Positions 50,301 through 62,424 of a stretch of DNA of 64,000 nt are shown piece by piece. Positions within the stretch are counted from its first letter, which is position 1. Every line of letters begins with the position of its first letter. The position numbers were made by a program, and so were the translations under genes. This stretch comes from Certhia americana (taxonomy: Eukaryota > Chordata > Aves > Passeriformes > Certhiidae), in contig CM031864.1 in the NCBI GenBank assembly GCA_018697195.1, forward strand, positions 25,120,086-25,184,085, in the 5' to 3' direction. The notes beneath the pieces are model-generated. The model was not told the DNA's origin and made no database searches. It was given only the letters and a program-made list of their open reading frames with translations.

Positions 50301-50439
50301 AGGAATGCACCTGTTCCTCCAAAGGAACTCTAATCAAGGGTGCAAGTGTCCATAACTGAAGGTGCATTTGTAACATTGATGATAATAATCTTTATCGTGG
50401 CTTTTAAGTACAATTGTAGAGTTGTTAAAGTTTAAAAAA
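47301..50439. other. Intronic-type stretch, no gene recognised
   Basis: 3.1 kb of AT-rich sequence. It includes a G-rich patch at about 49697-49718 (GGGTTTGGGGGTGGGGGG) that could form a G-quadruplex on the plus strand. Open frames are short and overlapping. Confidence 0.5.
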
Positions 50440-50754
50440 ATCTCTAAGATGGAGTCCTGCTGTTCCCCCAGTGCTGCCAAGCCCACCACTAAGCCCTGTC
50501 CCCATGTTCCACATCTGCATGTCTTGTGAATCCCCCCAGGGGTGGTGACTCCATTCCTGCCTTGGGCAGCCTGTTCCAGTGACTTTTGAATGAAGAAATT
50601 TTCCCTAATACTCAGTCCAGTGTTCCCAATCTAAACCTTCCCTGGCACACCTTGAGGCTGTTCCCTCTCATTCTGACCCTGTTTCCCTGGGAGCAGAACC
50701 TGACACCACTCCCCTCCATGGCTGCACCCTCCTGTCAGGGAGTTGTGCAAAGCC
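50440..50754 (-). mobile_element. CR1 LINE 3' region, minus strand
   Basis: The plus strand shows TCTCTAAGATGGAGTCCTGC, TGCTGCCAAGCCCACCAC, TAAGCCCTGTCCCCATGTTC, CCAGGGGTGGTGACTCC, GGGCAGCCTGTTCCAGTGAC, ATGAAGAAATTTTCCCTAAT, CTAAACCTTCCCTGGCACAC and CTCCATGGCTGCACCCTCC. About 315 bp of CR1 3' region, lacking the outermost tail. It ends exactly where a 21-bp tandem repeat starts. Confidence 0.93.
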
Positions 50755-50819
50755 AGAAGCTAATAAGGATAAATAAGAAGCTAATAAGGATGAATAAGAA
50801 GGTAATAGGGATAAATAAG
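50755..50819. repeat. Three-copy 21-bp tandem repeat
   Basis: Unit AGAAGCTAATAAGGATAAATA, three copies with one to four substitutions each (GATGAATA in copy 2, AGAAGGTAATAGGGATAAATA in copy 3). It begins at the end of a CR1 fragment. In frame it reads K-L-I-R-I-N-K repeats because 21 is divisible by three, but no gene surrounds it. Confidence 0.93.
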
Positions 50820-53800
50820 TAGCAGGATGCATGCAGAGACAACAGGGCAGATTACAGAATAAGACAGTTGTCCAGGTAAGCACCCAGTGTCCCCTGATGA
50901 CCCTGAGATTAGCGTTGGTGACAGACAGGGACATTATCTATGGTTCTGGGTTTGGTACCTTTTGCATGTTCTGAGGTAATTAGTGATTTGTGTGCAAATT
51001 GAATTGGCTGGCAGTAATTACTGTGGAGAGTGTACAGGTCTGTCAGGATTTGGGGAGGGTGTGTGGATGTCATGCAGACAGACCTGGCAGCAGGAAGCAC
51101 TGGGTTTAGGTAGAGTTTTCTGCTGACTGCTTGGCACCAAAGCCTCACTTACCCCACCTTTCACTTTCCCCTCATTTTACATGTGTTAATTGGCTTTACC
51201 CAAAAGATGTTGCTGCTGAACTTGTTACAAGTGGAAGCCAATGTAAACCACGTCGTAGCATTGTATGTATTCAGGCACTTTGTCTGAGATGATCCTCAGA
51301 AACACAACACAACAGCAGTAGCAAATGTGCTGGAGCTTTGTCTGGAGCTGTGGAAATCTGTCCTGGCTATGGGTTTGGTGTCATCTGTCACCCTGTTCTT
51401 GGTGGCTTTCCATTCTCCTTTGTCAGCTTTGTGAGGAAGCAGACTTGAAGCAGGAGGAGAAGGTAAGTGGAGACTGAAATTAATATTAAGCACTTCTAGA
51501 TTAATTTCACTGACAAAATCACTGCTTGATTTCTGTGGGAGAAGCATTTGCCAGAACCTTGCCAAATTCTCCCAGGAAGGAGCTAGAGAATGTTAAGCAG
51601 AAACCCCACAGCATTTCACAGGAGTTTATTCTGTTGTTTCAGTAGTGACTCATCTCCAGAATGATCCATCCTCTTCGCTATGTATATGTGGGGGATAAAA
51701 ACACTGACAAAGGTCTCAGAGCCATCTCAGAGCTATACAAAATGCAGTGTCCTGTTCAATTATTAGTTAAAGCATCTGAGTGTCTCAAACCCTTAGGCAA
51801 TTTTGAGAGTTATCCTGGCAAAAGATGTTTGCAGTCAGACCTAGTTCACTTTTTGTTAAACATCCTGAAATGTTTAAGAGTGTGGAATGAGACAGAAGTG
51901 GTAGGTACAGACAGAGGAAGAAGTGCTAGGTATGATTCTCTGAATGGACAGAATTGTTGTTCTTGGAACCTCAGGGATTGTTAGAACATCACTTTTTCCT
52001 TTCTGTGCATCACAGTTTTGGCTGAATGACCTGAAGATTAAAGATCAGCATTCCAGTGTGTTTGTTAAATGCTTTGCTTCCTGAGGTTGCTGTTCAGAAA
52101 GCTGAGGGCTCTTGTCTGGATTTTCCTCCTGCCCCTACTGAGCATCCTCAAAAGGCAGCAGTGAGTACAAAAACAGGAAAGGGGAGTGATAAAGTGTGGG
52201 AATCAAGGGAGTGCTGAGTTAGCAATGCCAGGAGGAAACAGCTCTAACAACAGCCTTGCTGCTGCTGAAAAATAAATGGAGGTGAACTGACTTAAAATAC
52301 TTCTGAAAATGGTGTTTTCTTTCTTGTCACGTTATTCTGTGACTTCTTCTAACAATTTTTAACGCAATAAAGTAGAAAACACACCCGTTGTAGTGACTGG
52401 ATGCTGGCATTAGTGTTTCAGCAAACACCTACACAGCATATATATGGACTAAATTACCTAAAGGGCTTGTTAGCATATCATCTGCATGCAGAAGAAAGTG
52501 ATGGTGGTGATGGATGCTGTTTAGAAATTGTGTGAAGGACTCTGGCTCCTTCTTGCTTCCCTCTTTCTTTTCATTGTTTTCTCCACAATAAAACTGTCCA
52601 CTGCATTTGAAGAAGACTTTTTTCTCTCTGTCTTCATTTTTTGTTGTTGTTTTGAAGGCCTTGAGACATTTTCCCGTATTTTATTGTTGGAAAATTTTGT
52701 AAGGGATACAACCAGTGCTTTTGTGAAGTTCATAGAGCACGTGAAATAGTGGAGAGCAAAACCATCCGCCAGTGACCAGTATTTGATCTACAGAACAAGC
52801 TATTTCTGAGAAAAGTTGGGTAATGCTTGACTTGATTTTGTTTTGCTTCGGTTTCTTGGCTTCCAAATCAGTGTTGAAAAATACCTGCCAGCTGTAATTA
52901 TTTTACTGGAAGTTTAATGCAAGGCCTAATTTTACTGGAAGCCTGGAGGAAAGGAGGAGACAGAGCTGGAGAATGGCATCTGATGTGGAGCAATGGTGAT
53001 GTCAGGCATATTTAAGATAAGTGAACTTGCTGTGAATAAAATAAACACACAGTGCTGCTTTTGGCCCACTCTGGGCCGTGGACGTATTTGTGGCAAGCTG
53101 GTCACTTCACTGCTGGACCAAAAATCTTTGCTGGTAGTTTTGATTATCTTTCACCAGACCTCCTTGGTGTATGTGTAACTTTGAGCCTTCCAGCTTCTTG
53201 TGGTGTTTTTGATGTGCTTTGGCTGAAAAGAAAATCAGTATTATTTTGATAAGGAGATGGGAATTACAATTCCCAGTTATAATTTTAAGCAATTAAATTG
53301 CTTAAAATACTAACTTTTCTTGTTAGGGATTCAGGTTTTCTGTTAAAAACTCACTATTGTGCTGGTATTTCACCATAAGGGAACCTTTGAAGCAGTTTCA
53401 GCATTTTGAGATAGGTCTGCTAAAACCTTCCTTGTCTTTTCTCTTAGAAAGAAAGGACAGAAAGTAAAGAGAAGAGACAGAAAAATGAATTTTCAGAGGG
53501 AATCAGCATAAAGAGCAGGCTGTCCGGGGGGATCAAATTTCTTCCACATTATTTGATGCTCTGTGGTGAAGATTCCCAGATGTGCAGGCATTGACGTGTA
53601 GCTGGTGTGGGACAGGTGAGTTACACCTGATGGCTTTGCATCCTGCTGTAACCCAGTGATGTATCCTTGGTCACAGAAGGAATGATTTGAGAGGAAACAT
53701 CTGTTGATCTTAGAACTTTAGTTTTTTGATACAATCCTGGTCATCCTTCTGGAGTTTTCCTCCCTGTGTTCAGGGTGAGCTGCATTCATCTTGTGGGTCA

Positions 53801-54807
53801 CTTATTTATTTGTTTATTCGTTGAGTGAAAGATCAACCCCCCCCTTTTCAGACCCCCCAAATCTTTCATTTAACTTTACTTGGAAGGTTATGTAGTGTAG
53901 CACTGAATTCTGGTTTTGCTATCCATCACAAAAGCTTGTGAGGAGTTCTAAAACATTTCTGAAATTGGAGAGGTGATAAAGGATTAGTGGTTCAGATGTG
54001 CTTTGTGGGAAGAGTTTACAGAGCACAAGGGTTGTGGCAAGACTAGTTAACATTGCCTTTTAATAATTTGGGCAAAGTGTTTGGGGGGAAGAACACAGTG
54101 GGAAACCGTTTTCATGTTGTTCTCAAAGTGAAAATAGAATCCATCTTGTGAACATTGGGCAGGACAGTGACGGTGCTGGGCACGTGCAGTTTTGTAGCTC
54201 ACTGTGAAAATGAAGAAGGATGAAGGGAAAGGGGAATCTCCTCCCTCACCCACTTTTTCTTCAGAGAAAAAAAAACCCAGATCCATAGGTTTTCTCAATT
54301 TACTAATTGAAAATGAACTTGTAAAGTTGTTTATAAATCACAGGGTTTATATGATTTGTCTCATTAAGCAAATCAGCAGAATCTGCTTAGGCAAGAAGCC
54401 AGGGAGGGTATTGCTGCCTTTCTTTTAAATTTCAGGTAGAAACTTAAAATTAGAGGTTGCTGCAAGTCCCTCCAGCATGTTTCATATAATTTGATATTTA
54501 CACACTGAAAGCCTGTCTAGACTCTTCCCAATTGTGTTTATTATGTACAGCGTCAATCACTGCACATCTCTCCTTGTCAGTTTGTATATATAAGATTCAT
54601 CTTCCTTTTCCCCATAAAAGTCCCCCCAAAAGCCTTATGTCCCTTTTCCCATAAAACTGCCCCTGTCAGGAGCCCAGCAGTGTCCTGAGCATTGGTTTAG
54701 TCTATGAGCATGGAGTGTTTTAGCTGGTGTTACAGGCTTGCTGCAGAGAGCTCAGCTGACTGGATCTGTGTCTGGAAACCATCCGGCATAGTTTATCAGA
54801 TGTTGGG
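50820..54807. other. Intronic-type stretch with palindromes, no gene
   Basis: 4 kb of AT-rich DNA. It contains the two adjacent palindromes near 53259-53308 and a CCCCCCCC/CCCCCC patch near 53838-53862. A plus-strand frame at 51661-51984 (107 codons) matches nothing known to me. No exon supported. Confidence 0.5.
53259..53308. repeat. Two adjacent perfect palindromes (16 and 27 bp)
   Basis: 53259-53274: arms GGGAATT and AATTCCC around AC. 53282-53308: 13-base arms ATTTTAAGCAATT and AATTGCTTAAAAT around a single A. The two are seven bases apart. The second arm pair is uninterrupted. The loop is too small for a normal microRNA precursor. It could extrude as a cruciform in AT-rich DNA. Confidence 0.95.
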
Positions 54808-55316
54808 AGAATGGGAGAAGAATCAGGAAAAGGTAAAACCTGTTGGTTGAGGTAAGAACGGTTTAACACTTGAATTAAGCAATAATGATATTATTAGTAG
54901 TAGTATTGTTGTTATTATTATAATGAAAAGGGAGACCATTAAAGAATGGAGTACAAGCCAGACAGATGAGTGATCCCAGTGCAGTCCCTCACCACCCACC
55001 CACTGATGCTGCCCATCCCCCAGCAGCCATCGGCCCCTCCTGGCCAACTGCCCCAGTTCACACACTGGGCATGACATCCCATGGTGTGGAATATCCCTCT
55101 GCCCAGGGGGATCAGCTGTCCTGGCCATGCTCCATCCCAGCTTCTGGTGCAGCTCCTCACTGGCAGAGCCTGGGACACTGCAGAGTCCTTGACATGGGCT
55201 AAGCTCTGCTCAGCAACAACCAAAGCATCAACATTATTCTTAGGCTGAATCCAAACCTCAGTGCTGTACCAGCTACTGAGGAGAGAATTAACTCTCTCCC
55301 AGCCCAAACCAGGACA
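54808..55316 (-). mobile_element. Truncated LTR of an endogenous retrovirus, minus strand
   Basis: On the minus strand the LTR begins TGTCCTGGTTTGGG at 55316 and runs GAGAGTTAATTCTC, TAGCTGGTACAGCAC, GGATTCAGCC, AATAATGTTGATGC, TTGTTGCTGAGC, CAAGGACTCTGCAG. This order matches a well-known avian LTR (consensus from memory). Its promoter block is decayed: the usual TATATAAAC is TGTGTGAAC near 55060-55070. The R/U5 side includes the AT-trinucleotide stretch (54880-54924), and the element fades at about 54808, so the 3' end of U5 is missing and no target-site duplication can be checked. No internal viral gene is present. Confidence 0.8.
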
Positions 55317-58300
55317 CCATCTTCTAAGCTGAGGGTGATTCATTGTGTTCACAGGCTGAGAGCTGGTCTATTTTAATCTCAAACCCACTGCAATTATGTT
55401 TAGATGTCTCTTTGCACCTATGTAAGATAGGAATTGTGGTACACTCCATCTTCTGTGTGGTACCCAACATGTTCTGAAAACTTGGCTTGGTGGCTGGAAT
55501 CAGCAACATTTTATAGGGTTTGGATGATAGTGGTTACAGTGTTTATTGTTAAACCCAGTTTCAGTTTTTTGTATATATGGAAGTAAAATTAGTTTGAGTA
55601 TGAATTGCAAATTGTCTTCTGTGTGACCTTGTGCTAGTGTTTGTTTATCTTTTGATTAATGCTTTAATCTCAGGCTTTTTGGGGGAGCCTGCTCTTGCTC
55701 CATGTTTACAGTGTCCAACACAGTGGGCTTCTTTCTCATGCTTCTCCTGTGTACTGCAGAGGTTGAAGTAATAATGAAAATGCATGCAGCTCTCTCTCCT
55801 CTCCTCCACATGCTGCTTTTAAATCATTCAACTCCTCCTTTCTTATCTGCAGCCCTGTGAATTGTGCCTAGAATTGTTCTGAGCTTGTCACAGCTCTCTG
55901 CTGCCTTTTTGGTAACAAGGGATGCTGTTTACTTACATCCTGGTAAACCCTTTATGTTAAACAGGAGTAGAAGCTGTTTGCTGTGTTCTGAGTAATTCAA
56001 GAAATCTTGCACAGCAAACATTTTCAACTGTTTCTTTTCTAAATGCTGAAATATTTACTTCTTGTCTTAATCTTCCAGAGATACCCTTCACAGAACGTGT
56101 GTTTAAAAAAGAAGCAAATCTGAAATCTGTAGACAAGAGACTAGAAAGTCAAATACCAGTTTGGAAGGTAGATATATTTATTCTCTGTGTTCACACTTGT
56201 TTACAGTAGATGCAGCATTTGGTTTTGTTTTGTTTTTTCCCTATCCCTTGCTGCTTCTGGATGTATTTTGCATATTTAATTAACAGTTTCACATTTGAAT
56301 TATTCCCCACTAAATTTTTGCTTCCCATTATCAGTCTCTTCTCTCTGTCATCTGAAACGCTTCCTTTCAAGTACAAGAATTAAGGGTACCCTGGACCTCC
56401 TGTCTCTTCTGAGGTGTGTATATGCAGCCTTGAGAGCATTAAATGGCAGAAGAACTGCAGAGAGTTCCTTGAGAACAACTGTGTGAGTGTTGGTCCTCCT
56501 GGGGCCTGGTGTTGTGGGACGGAGCATTTTGTCCTGCACATCTGCAGAGAGACTTGGGAAAGAGTTCCTTCCATTTCAGGTATCACTGACCTGCCTGGCA
56601 GAGCTTTTCTGATCCCTTTCTGTAGGACTGAAATGAAATCCCATATTGCCAGTGCATTCCTGTTATACAGTACACAAGAATTTGGATTTTGTGAGTGGCT
56701 GAAAACGAAGCCTGATACTGAGAACTATGTAAATTTATTTTCTCATTTAATGGTATTATCTTCCTTTCTTTGTGTATAAAGAAAATACATGCACATGAAA
56801 GGGGAAGATTTTGTTAGCTTTTGTGGGCTGGAATCCTGCCAAAGCAGTGATAATTTCCTTTATTGACTTCTTTCCAATTGATTGGAAACAACATGATTTT
56901 TTTTTTCCCCTGACTATGTTCATGTTTTGCTCTGTGAACAATACACAGCCTTTTTCTTCCTGGCCCATGGTAGTGGAGATATCTCTGTTGCTGGATGTTT
57001 TCCCTGGTCTGTCCTGCCTTGCTCTGTCACAGCCTTGGGTGGGGTTTTCCTGGTCCTTGGTACCTGTGAGGGTCCTAATTCCAGTTGGGTAGTACAGGTA
57101 GTTTGTGGTAACTATTCTTGTTTATACCAGGGTCAAGATGCTTGGAGCCTGAATCCATGTTTCCAGATATTCCGGTGTTAAAACTTCCCAGTGCAGAGTG
57201 ATAAACGTGTCATCATGAGCAGGATGCACATCTCTGCATCTTCACCTGGAGTCACAGCTCATGAAACTGAACTCATCTGTTTAAAAAAAAAAATATATAT
57301 GGAGTGAGGAATTGGTAAGGGATCCAACAAGATGTTTACCCACCGTTCTGCGGGGAAGGCATCTTCACAGTTGAGGAAGAGGTCTTGGTCCAAGCTGTCT
57401 TGTGTTTCTAGAGAAAACTTCCTGCTGAGGATGCAGAAACCTTCCTCTAATCCAGATCATCAGGATTCTGAATTATTATTGTTATTTATCCATGGGAATA
57501 CCCTGCAGTAAAATCCTTCTGTAGATTTTAAGTTCATAAAAGGCGGACCACAGAGTTAAGATTAGTGGGGGTTTCCCCTCCCTTGGATTTTAATGTTGCT
57601 GAATGATAGTGGTATCCATTTTTAAACCTGCTTTTGCAGCCTGCAGCCAGTTTTTGTAATTGAATTTCATGCAGGTAGACTACATATAAATGCAGTATTG
57701 TCATTAATGATATGAGTGGTGTCCTAAATATCTTCATACACAGTGTTTGCATGTCAAAAATGGTTAACCTTCATTTCAGAGGTCTGATGTTTCTTCAGCA
57801 AGAAAATAATTGAATAGTACGGGAACATGTTCCTGCTAAATACTGAAGGATGCCCTGTTGTAAGAGAAACTCAAGTGCATGTTAAACAACTGTAGGCAGA
57901 TCTATTTTGTAATTTAATAGAAGAGCTCATTTGAATGTTTTCCTGAGGGAATGCCACTTCAGTGAGCGTGTTGGTTGACTGGTAAGAACTAAACCACTTG
58001 CATCAAAAGGGAAGCCCTGTGGGATGTTGTGTTGAGAGGGGATGTTGAGCAGGGTGTGTGAGTATTTGAATTTTTTGGATATAGATTCACTATCACAATA
58101 AAGTTTTGGATGAGGCAGAAAACGAAGGTCATTCTTGGTCAGGCCCTCTCCAGCTGTCCTGTAACTACTTTAGGCACTGGGAAGCACCTTTTCTATTGAA
58201 CTTTTTCTTCTTTTCTTGCTTTTGCTTCTCTGAGCATTTGGGATACAGGAAATTCTGAACACCAAAATATCTTCTTTCTTTTTTAAAGCAAGTTGGACAG

Positions 58301-59556
58301 TTATTAGTATTTTGCCCCTGTGTTTTGTTCCCCAAACCCTGTTCCTGCTGGCAGCGAGCACCTCTGGCTTGTGCCTGGAATCCAAATGTTGCAGTGGCAG
58401 ATCCTGAATGGGCTCCTACCCCAGATTGATGGTAGCTTCAGGAATCTGAGAAGATGTTAACTTTGAAATTTCCATTATCATTGTCTGCACAGAGCTTTTA
58501 TTCTCTAGTCTGTCTAAATGTTTAGTTTTTACAACTTGAATGCCTCTGGCTCTGCAGTTGAAATTAAGACTGTTTGGTAAAGGAGGGGGGAGTTAGTTTT
58601 GTTTTGGCTTTTTTTTCTGAAATACAAATTATTTTAAAAAGTGGATGATGTACTGAAAAGTGCTTGTATGCCTCATGTACAATTGTATCTGTATATAGGG
58701 CAGGTTAGTAGTCTTTGCAGAATGACAGCTTACTACCTCAGCTCTGAAATCATTATTTCCTGTAAAAGTGCTTTTTTATTGCATTAAGAGGTTGTGTCCC
58801 TTACATGTCAGCAGTGATCATGCTTTTGGTCATTACACTCGTGGCAATTGTTGAGTACATAATCTCCTACCTTTTGGTTTATGTGAGATTATTCATGAAG
58901 CACAGTGAATGAGCTGTGCTATCATGATGCCTGGCAGGTATAATTTTTTTAAGATGCTATGTTAAAGTGTGTTCTAGTGAGTGTGCTGGAATTTCTTTTT
59001 GTAATGGTTTACTATTTGCATTGCAGTAGCATTGAAACCTTTAACTGATGCTCCCCAACTCTGCTTGCCTTCAGGAATACTCAGGATTTCACAAAGTGAA
59101 TAGGACATGATGCTTTTCCCCTGAAAAACTTACAAGCTTTTTTCTTAAAAATTATACCTACACTTAAACAGTGAAAAAAGCAACACATTTTTCTTGATCT
59201 TTTTGTCCAAGTACTAATTATATGGTTAGTATAAAGTCCTCTGATTTCAAATGCAGCTTATCTGCATTTTGAAGGATAAACCTTGGGTACTGTTTTTCCA
59301 AACGCCATTAAAAAAAGCCATAAATGAAGGCGTCTAACATACATACAATTCTGTAAGAACACCATTCCAAGGATAGCCAAATCCCTAAAGCTTTAAGCTT
59401 CTCTTTGATCCCAGGGATTAGTGGAGGTTTCTACTTTTGCATGGAAAATTTTTGGGCTGCTAGTGATGCCCAGAGGAATCATGTTTTCCAGGGAGATGAG
59501 TCAGGATCGATATTGCTCCCAGTCCTCTTCCAGTGGTTTGTAGAGCAGCTCCAGAT

Positions 59557-59588
59557 AGGTTTGAACATTCCAAGGTTTGAACATTCCA
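59557..59588. repeat. Two-copy 16-bp tandem duplication
   Basis: AGGTTTGAACATTCCA occurs twice directly in tandem, without differences. A simple slippage or short-duplication product. Confidence 0.93.
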
Positions 59589-62347
59589 CTTGCACTTTGT
59601 TAATGCCAAGGATTTATGCTGCAGCTGTTGATGGGGTCAGTGACAGTCAGAGACATTCAGGTGGCACTGCCACACCAGCCTCATGTCACAGGCTTGGAGC
59701 AGAGGCTTTCTGAGAAAGACAAAGTTCTTCTTCACCTTGGGTGAAACATTCGCAGTTTTTTTGGGTAGAATATACAAGACAATACACAGGGAATTTTTAA
59801 GTCCTGATAGAATGCATGCTCTTACCCATGCAATAATAACCACATAATAACTCATGCTGGGATAGGTGTGGTTGGTCTCACCTGTTTCTAGAGGATGTTT
59901 CTAGAACAGGCTGATCATGAGGAAAACTAGTGAGAAAGGTTGCAGAGACACCAGAAGAGTATTTTCAGGTGCAAGTAGAAAACTCAAAGGTGAAATAGTA
60001 AGAGATTCATGAAGAATATTAAGAAAAAGATGGGTGTTCTGTAGGCCAGAAACATCTTTATGTGAAAGAAGGACTGATTTGTATCATCCATTTACAGCGT
60101 AAAATTAGTATTTGCAGTGTAAATACTGTAATGTGCTTGTAGCATCTCTTCTGGTGACAGTACTGAGCAATGCAGGAATCCTGTTTAGTGGAATCAGGGT
60201 TTAGCTGTCTGGGGGAACTGTGGCTTCTCTCAGGCCAGAATGTTACAGATTTCAGCCTTAACAATACAATAGCATCAGGCTAAAGAAATGCTCAAATAAA
60301 GAATGGGAACTGTCTCAAAGAGTTATCAGAAACATCATGCAGTGTTGTTGTAAGTCCTTCAAGAGCTTCAGAAGCAGCATGGATGTGGTCAGCTGTGCCA
60401 GGGCTGCAGTGCCAGGCTGACTCCTTTCTCCTGGGGTGACTGTGGGGGATAAGCCAGGTACACAGGAATTACACAGGAGTTTTAATTTGGTCTCATTCAA
60501 TGGTACAGTCACTCTTCATCTTTACTGCTCAACCCCAAGTCAGCATCCTTTGTCAGACACTCACTGGTGTGCTGTACCTGGTGAAATGAGACAAGTTCCT
60601 TTGACAACTGTGGTTGTTAAAATCCAGTTTTATAAATAATTCACCTCTGCCAGGGCCTTACAGCCTGAGCAGCTGCAGGTACGAATCGAGGAGGCCCTTG
60701 GTGAATATTTCATCATTTTTTGAAAGGGCTGTTTTTGCCAGGGACTAAAGCAAAGGAATTCAAGGTTGTAAAATATGTGTGCTCAGAGACAAATATTTTT
60801 GGGTGTAGAGAGAGGTCATGTGAGAGCATCCTATCAAACTCCCAAGTGTGCTTTTGTTATCTAAAGCAAGAAAACAAGGTTCTTCTCAGCAGATGAGAGT
60901 AAAATTTAAAGCAGGGGTAAAAACAAACAAGCAGGTTACTTTTAATACCTTTTTTTGTGATTTAAAGTTGTACCATTCTCCTGCTGTTTTGATAGAATTA
61001 TCTGTTTCTTGGTTTATCCTCTGCAGGGGATAGCATAGATCATGCTTACGAATGGCATGAGCAATTTTAAAAATATATTTTATTTTTCTTGTGTATTGTT
61101 TCCCATCACCACAGTGTGAAGCTCTAACAACAGAAGCCTACAATTAAGAATGTACCTTAAGGTTTCTGACACTGTTCTTTACTGTAGGTTGGTCAACATT
61201 TATAATTTGTCTCCTGCCTTAAAGTTTTTAGTAGTGTACAGCATGAAAAGCTCTGTTTTGCATAGAAGGAATATTGTCCGTGCATAACAAATGCATTATT
61301 TTTAGTGAAAAACCCCAAACCCACCCCAAACAAAACAATTTCCAAGTGATGTACTTTCACAGCAGATACCAAACTGATGCTCCTGGAGAGCTGTGTTTTA
61401 ATTAAAACCTGTATTATTATTTGTTGCAACCAAAGAGGTTTGATCTGTTGCAAGACACTTTGCTTTGACGTGTGAATCTGCTGCTCAGCCAGAGATTGAA
61501 AGTCTTAAAAATCCTTTGTGTTTGTCATCTCATGTTTGGAAAGACTTGGAGAGCAGAACCCCAGTAGGGTGCAGCCATTTCTTTGCTATGCATCTGGAGC
61601 TGTGCTGTGATTTCACAGCTTATCCTTAACCTGAACCGTCAGAATCCATCTCAGCAGAGGCTGCTGGCTGTTTGCTGGCATTGAGGAGAAATTAGGTAAA
61701 TCTGAAGGCTTGGGCTGTTTCTGTCCAAAATGAAGTTTCCCAGGATTACTGAAAATTCATCTGGAATCATTGTGGGTGCCTTGGCTTGGGGAGCAGGAGA
61801 TGTGTGTCACCAGGGTTACAGGCTCTTCCTCCCCCACCCCATCCTTCCTCTCCTGCAGGCAATTCTTCCTTCCCAGCTTCTTGGAGGAGAGCTGCCTGGA
61901 CACAGAATACTGCTTGAATTTAGACATTCCATACTGTGTTGTTATTTAGAGGGGAAGATTGCATTTGGTTTAATATTAATCAAGACCACTTGAGGTTTAG
62001 GTTAAAGGCAATAAATAAATGCAGCTTTTATAATCATGGGAATTATTTGCAATGGTTTTGGAAAATGTTTTAAAAACCAGTATTGGGATAATTAACCGGA
62101 AAGTAGTTTTAAAGCCTGCCTTGCAGCCTCTCTGGAAAGCAATTTTGATGTTTAAGAAGATGAGAGATGTTTTCTGTCCTGGAAACCAGTTGGCAGAAGG
62201 TCTAGCACAAAGTGCTCTTAAATCTGTTTGAGCTGAGGGAGCCTGGCACTGTGGGAGGAGGTAAGGACTGGCATTTTTAGGAATCCTTGTTTTGAAATGG
62301 AAAGATGTGTGTATTGGTGCCTTCTAGATGTTTGTTTGGCTTTATAG

Positions 62348-62424
62348 GATATATATACCTATATTTTTATAGGTGTATATAGATGTGTGTGTGTGTGTAC
62401 ACATACTTTAAATATATATATCTG
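62348..62424. repeat. Compound TA/TG microsatellite with hairpin
   Basis: Runs of TA flank a small hairpin (ACCTATA, TTTT, TATAGGT), then about eight TG units (62384-62398) and a second TA run (62411-62420). It is purine/pyrimidine alternating over most of its length, so Z-DNA or cruciform formation is conceivable. Confidence 0.88.

Noticed and set aside
54880..54924. Independent trinucleotide microsatellite
   Set aside because: The ATT/TAG-type stretch is part of the R/U5 side of the minus-strand LTR, where the family normally has an AT-trinucleotide run.
60340..60620. Possible further LTR fragment
   Set aside because: The composition is suggestive, but I could not find terminal TG/CA ends, a duplication or a remembered consensus that fits.
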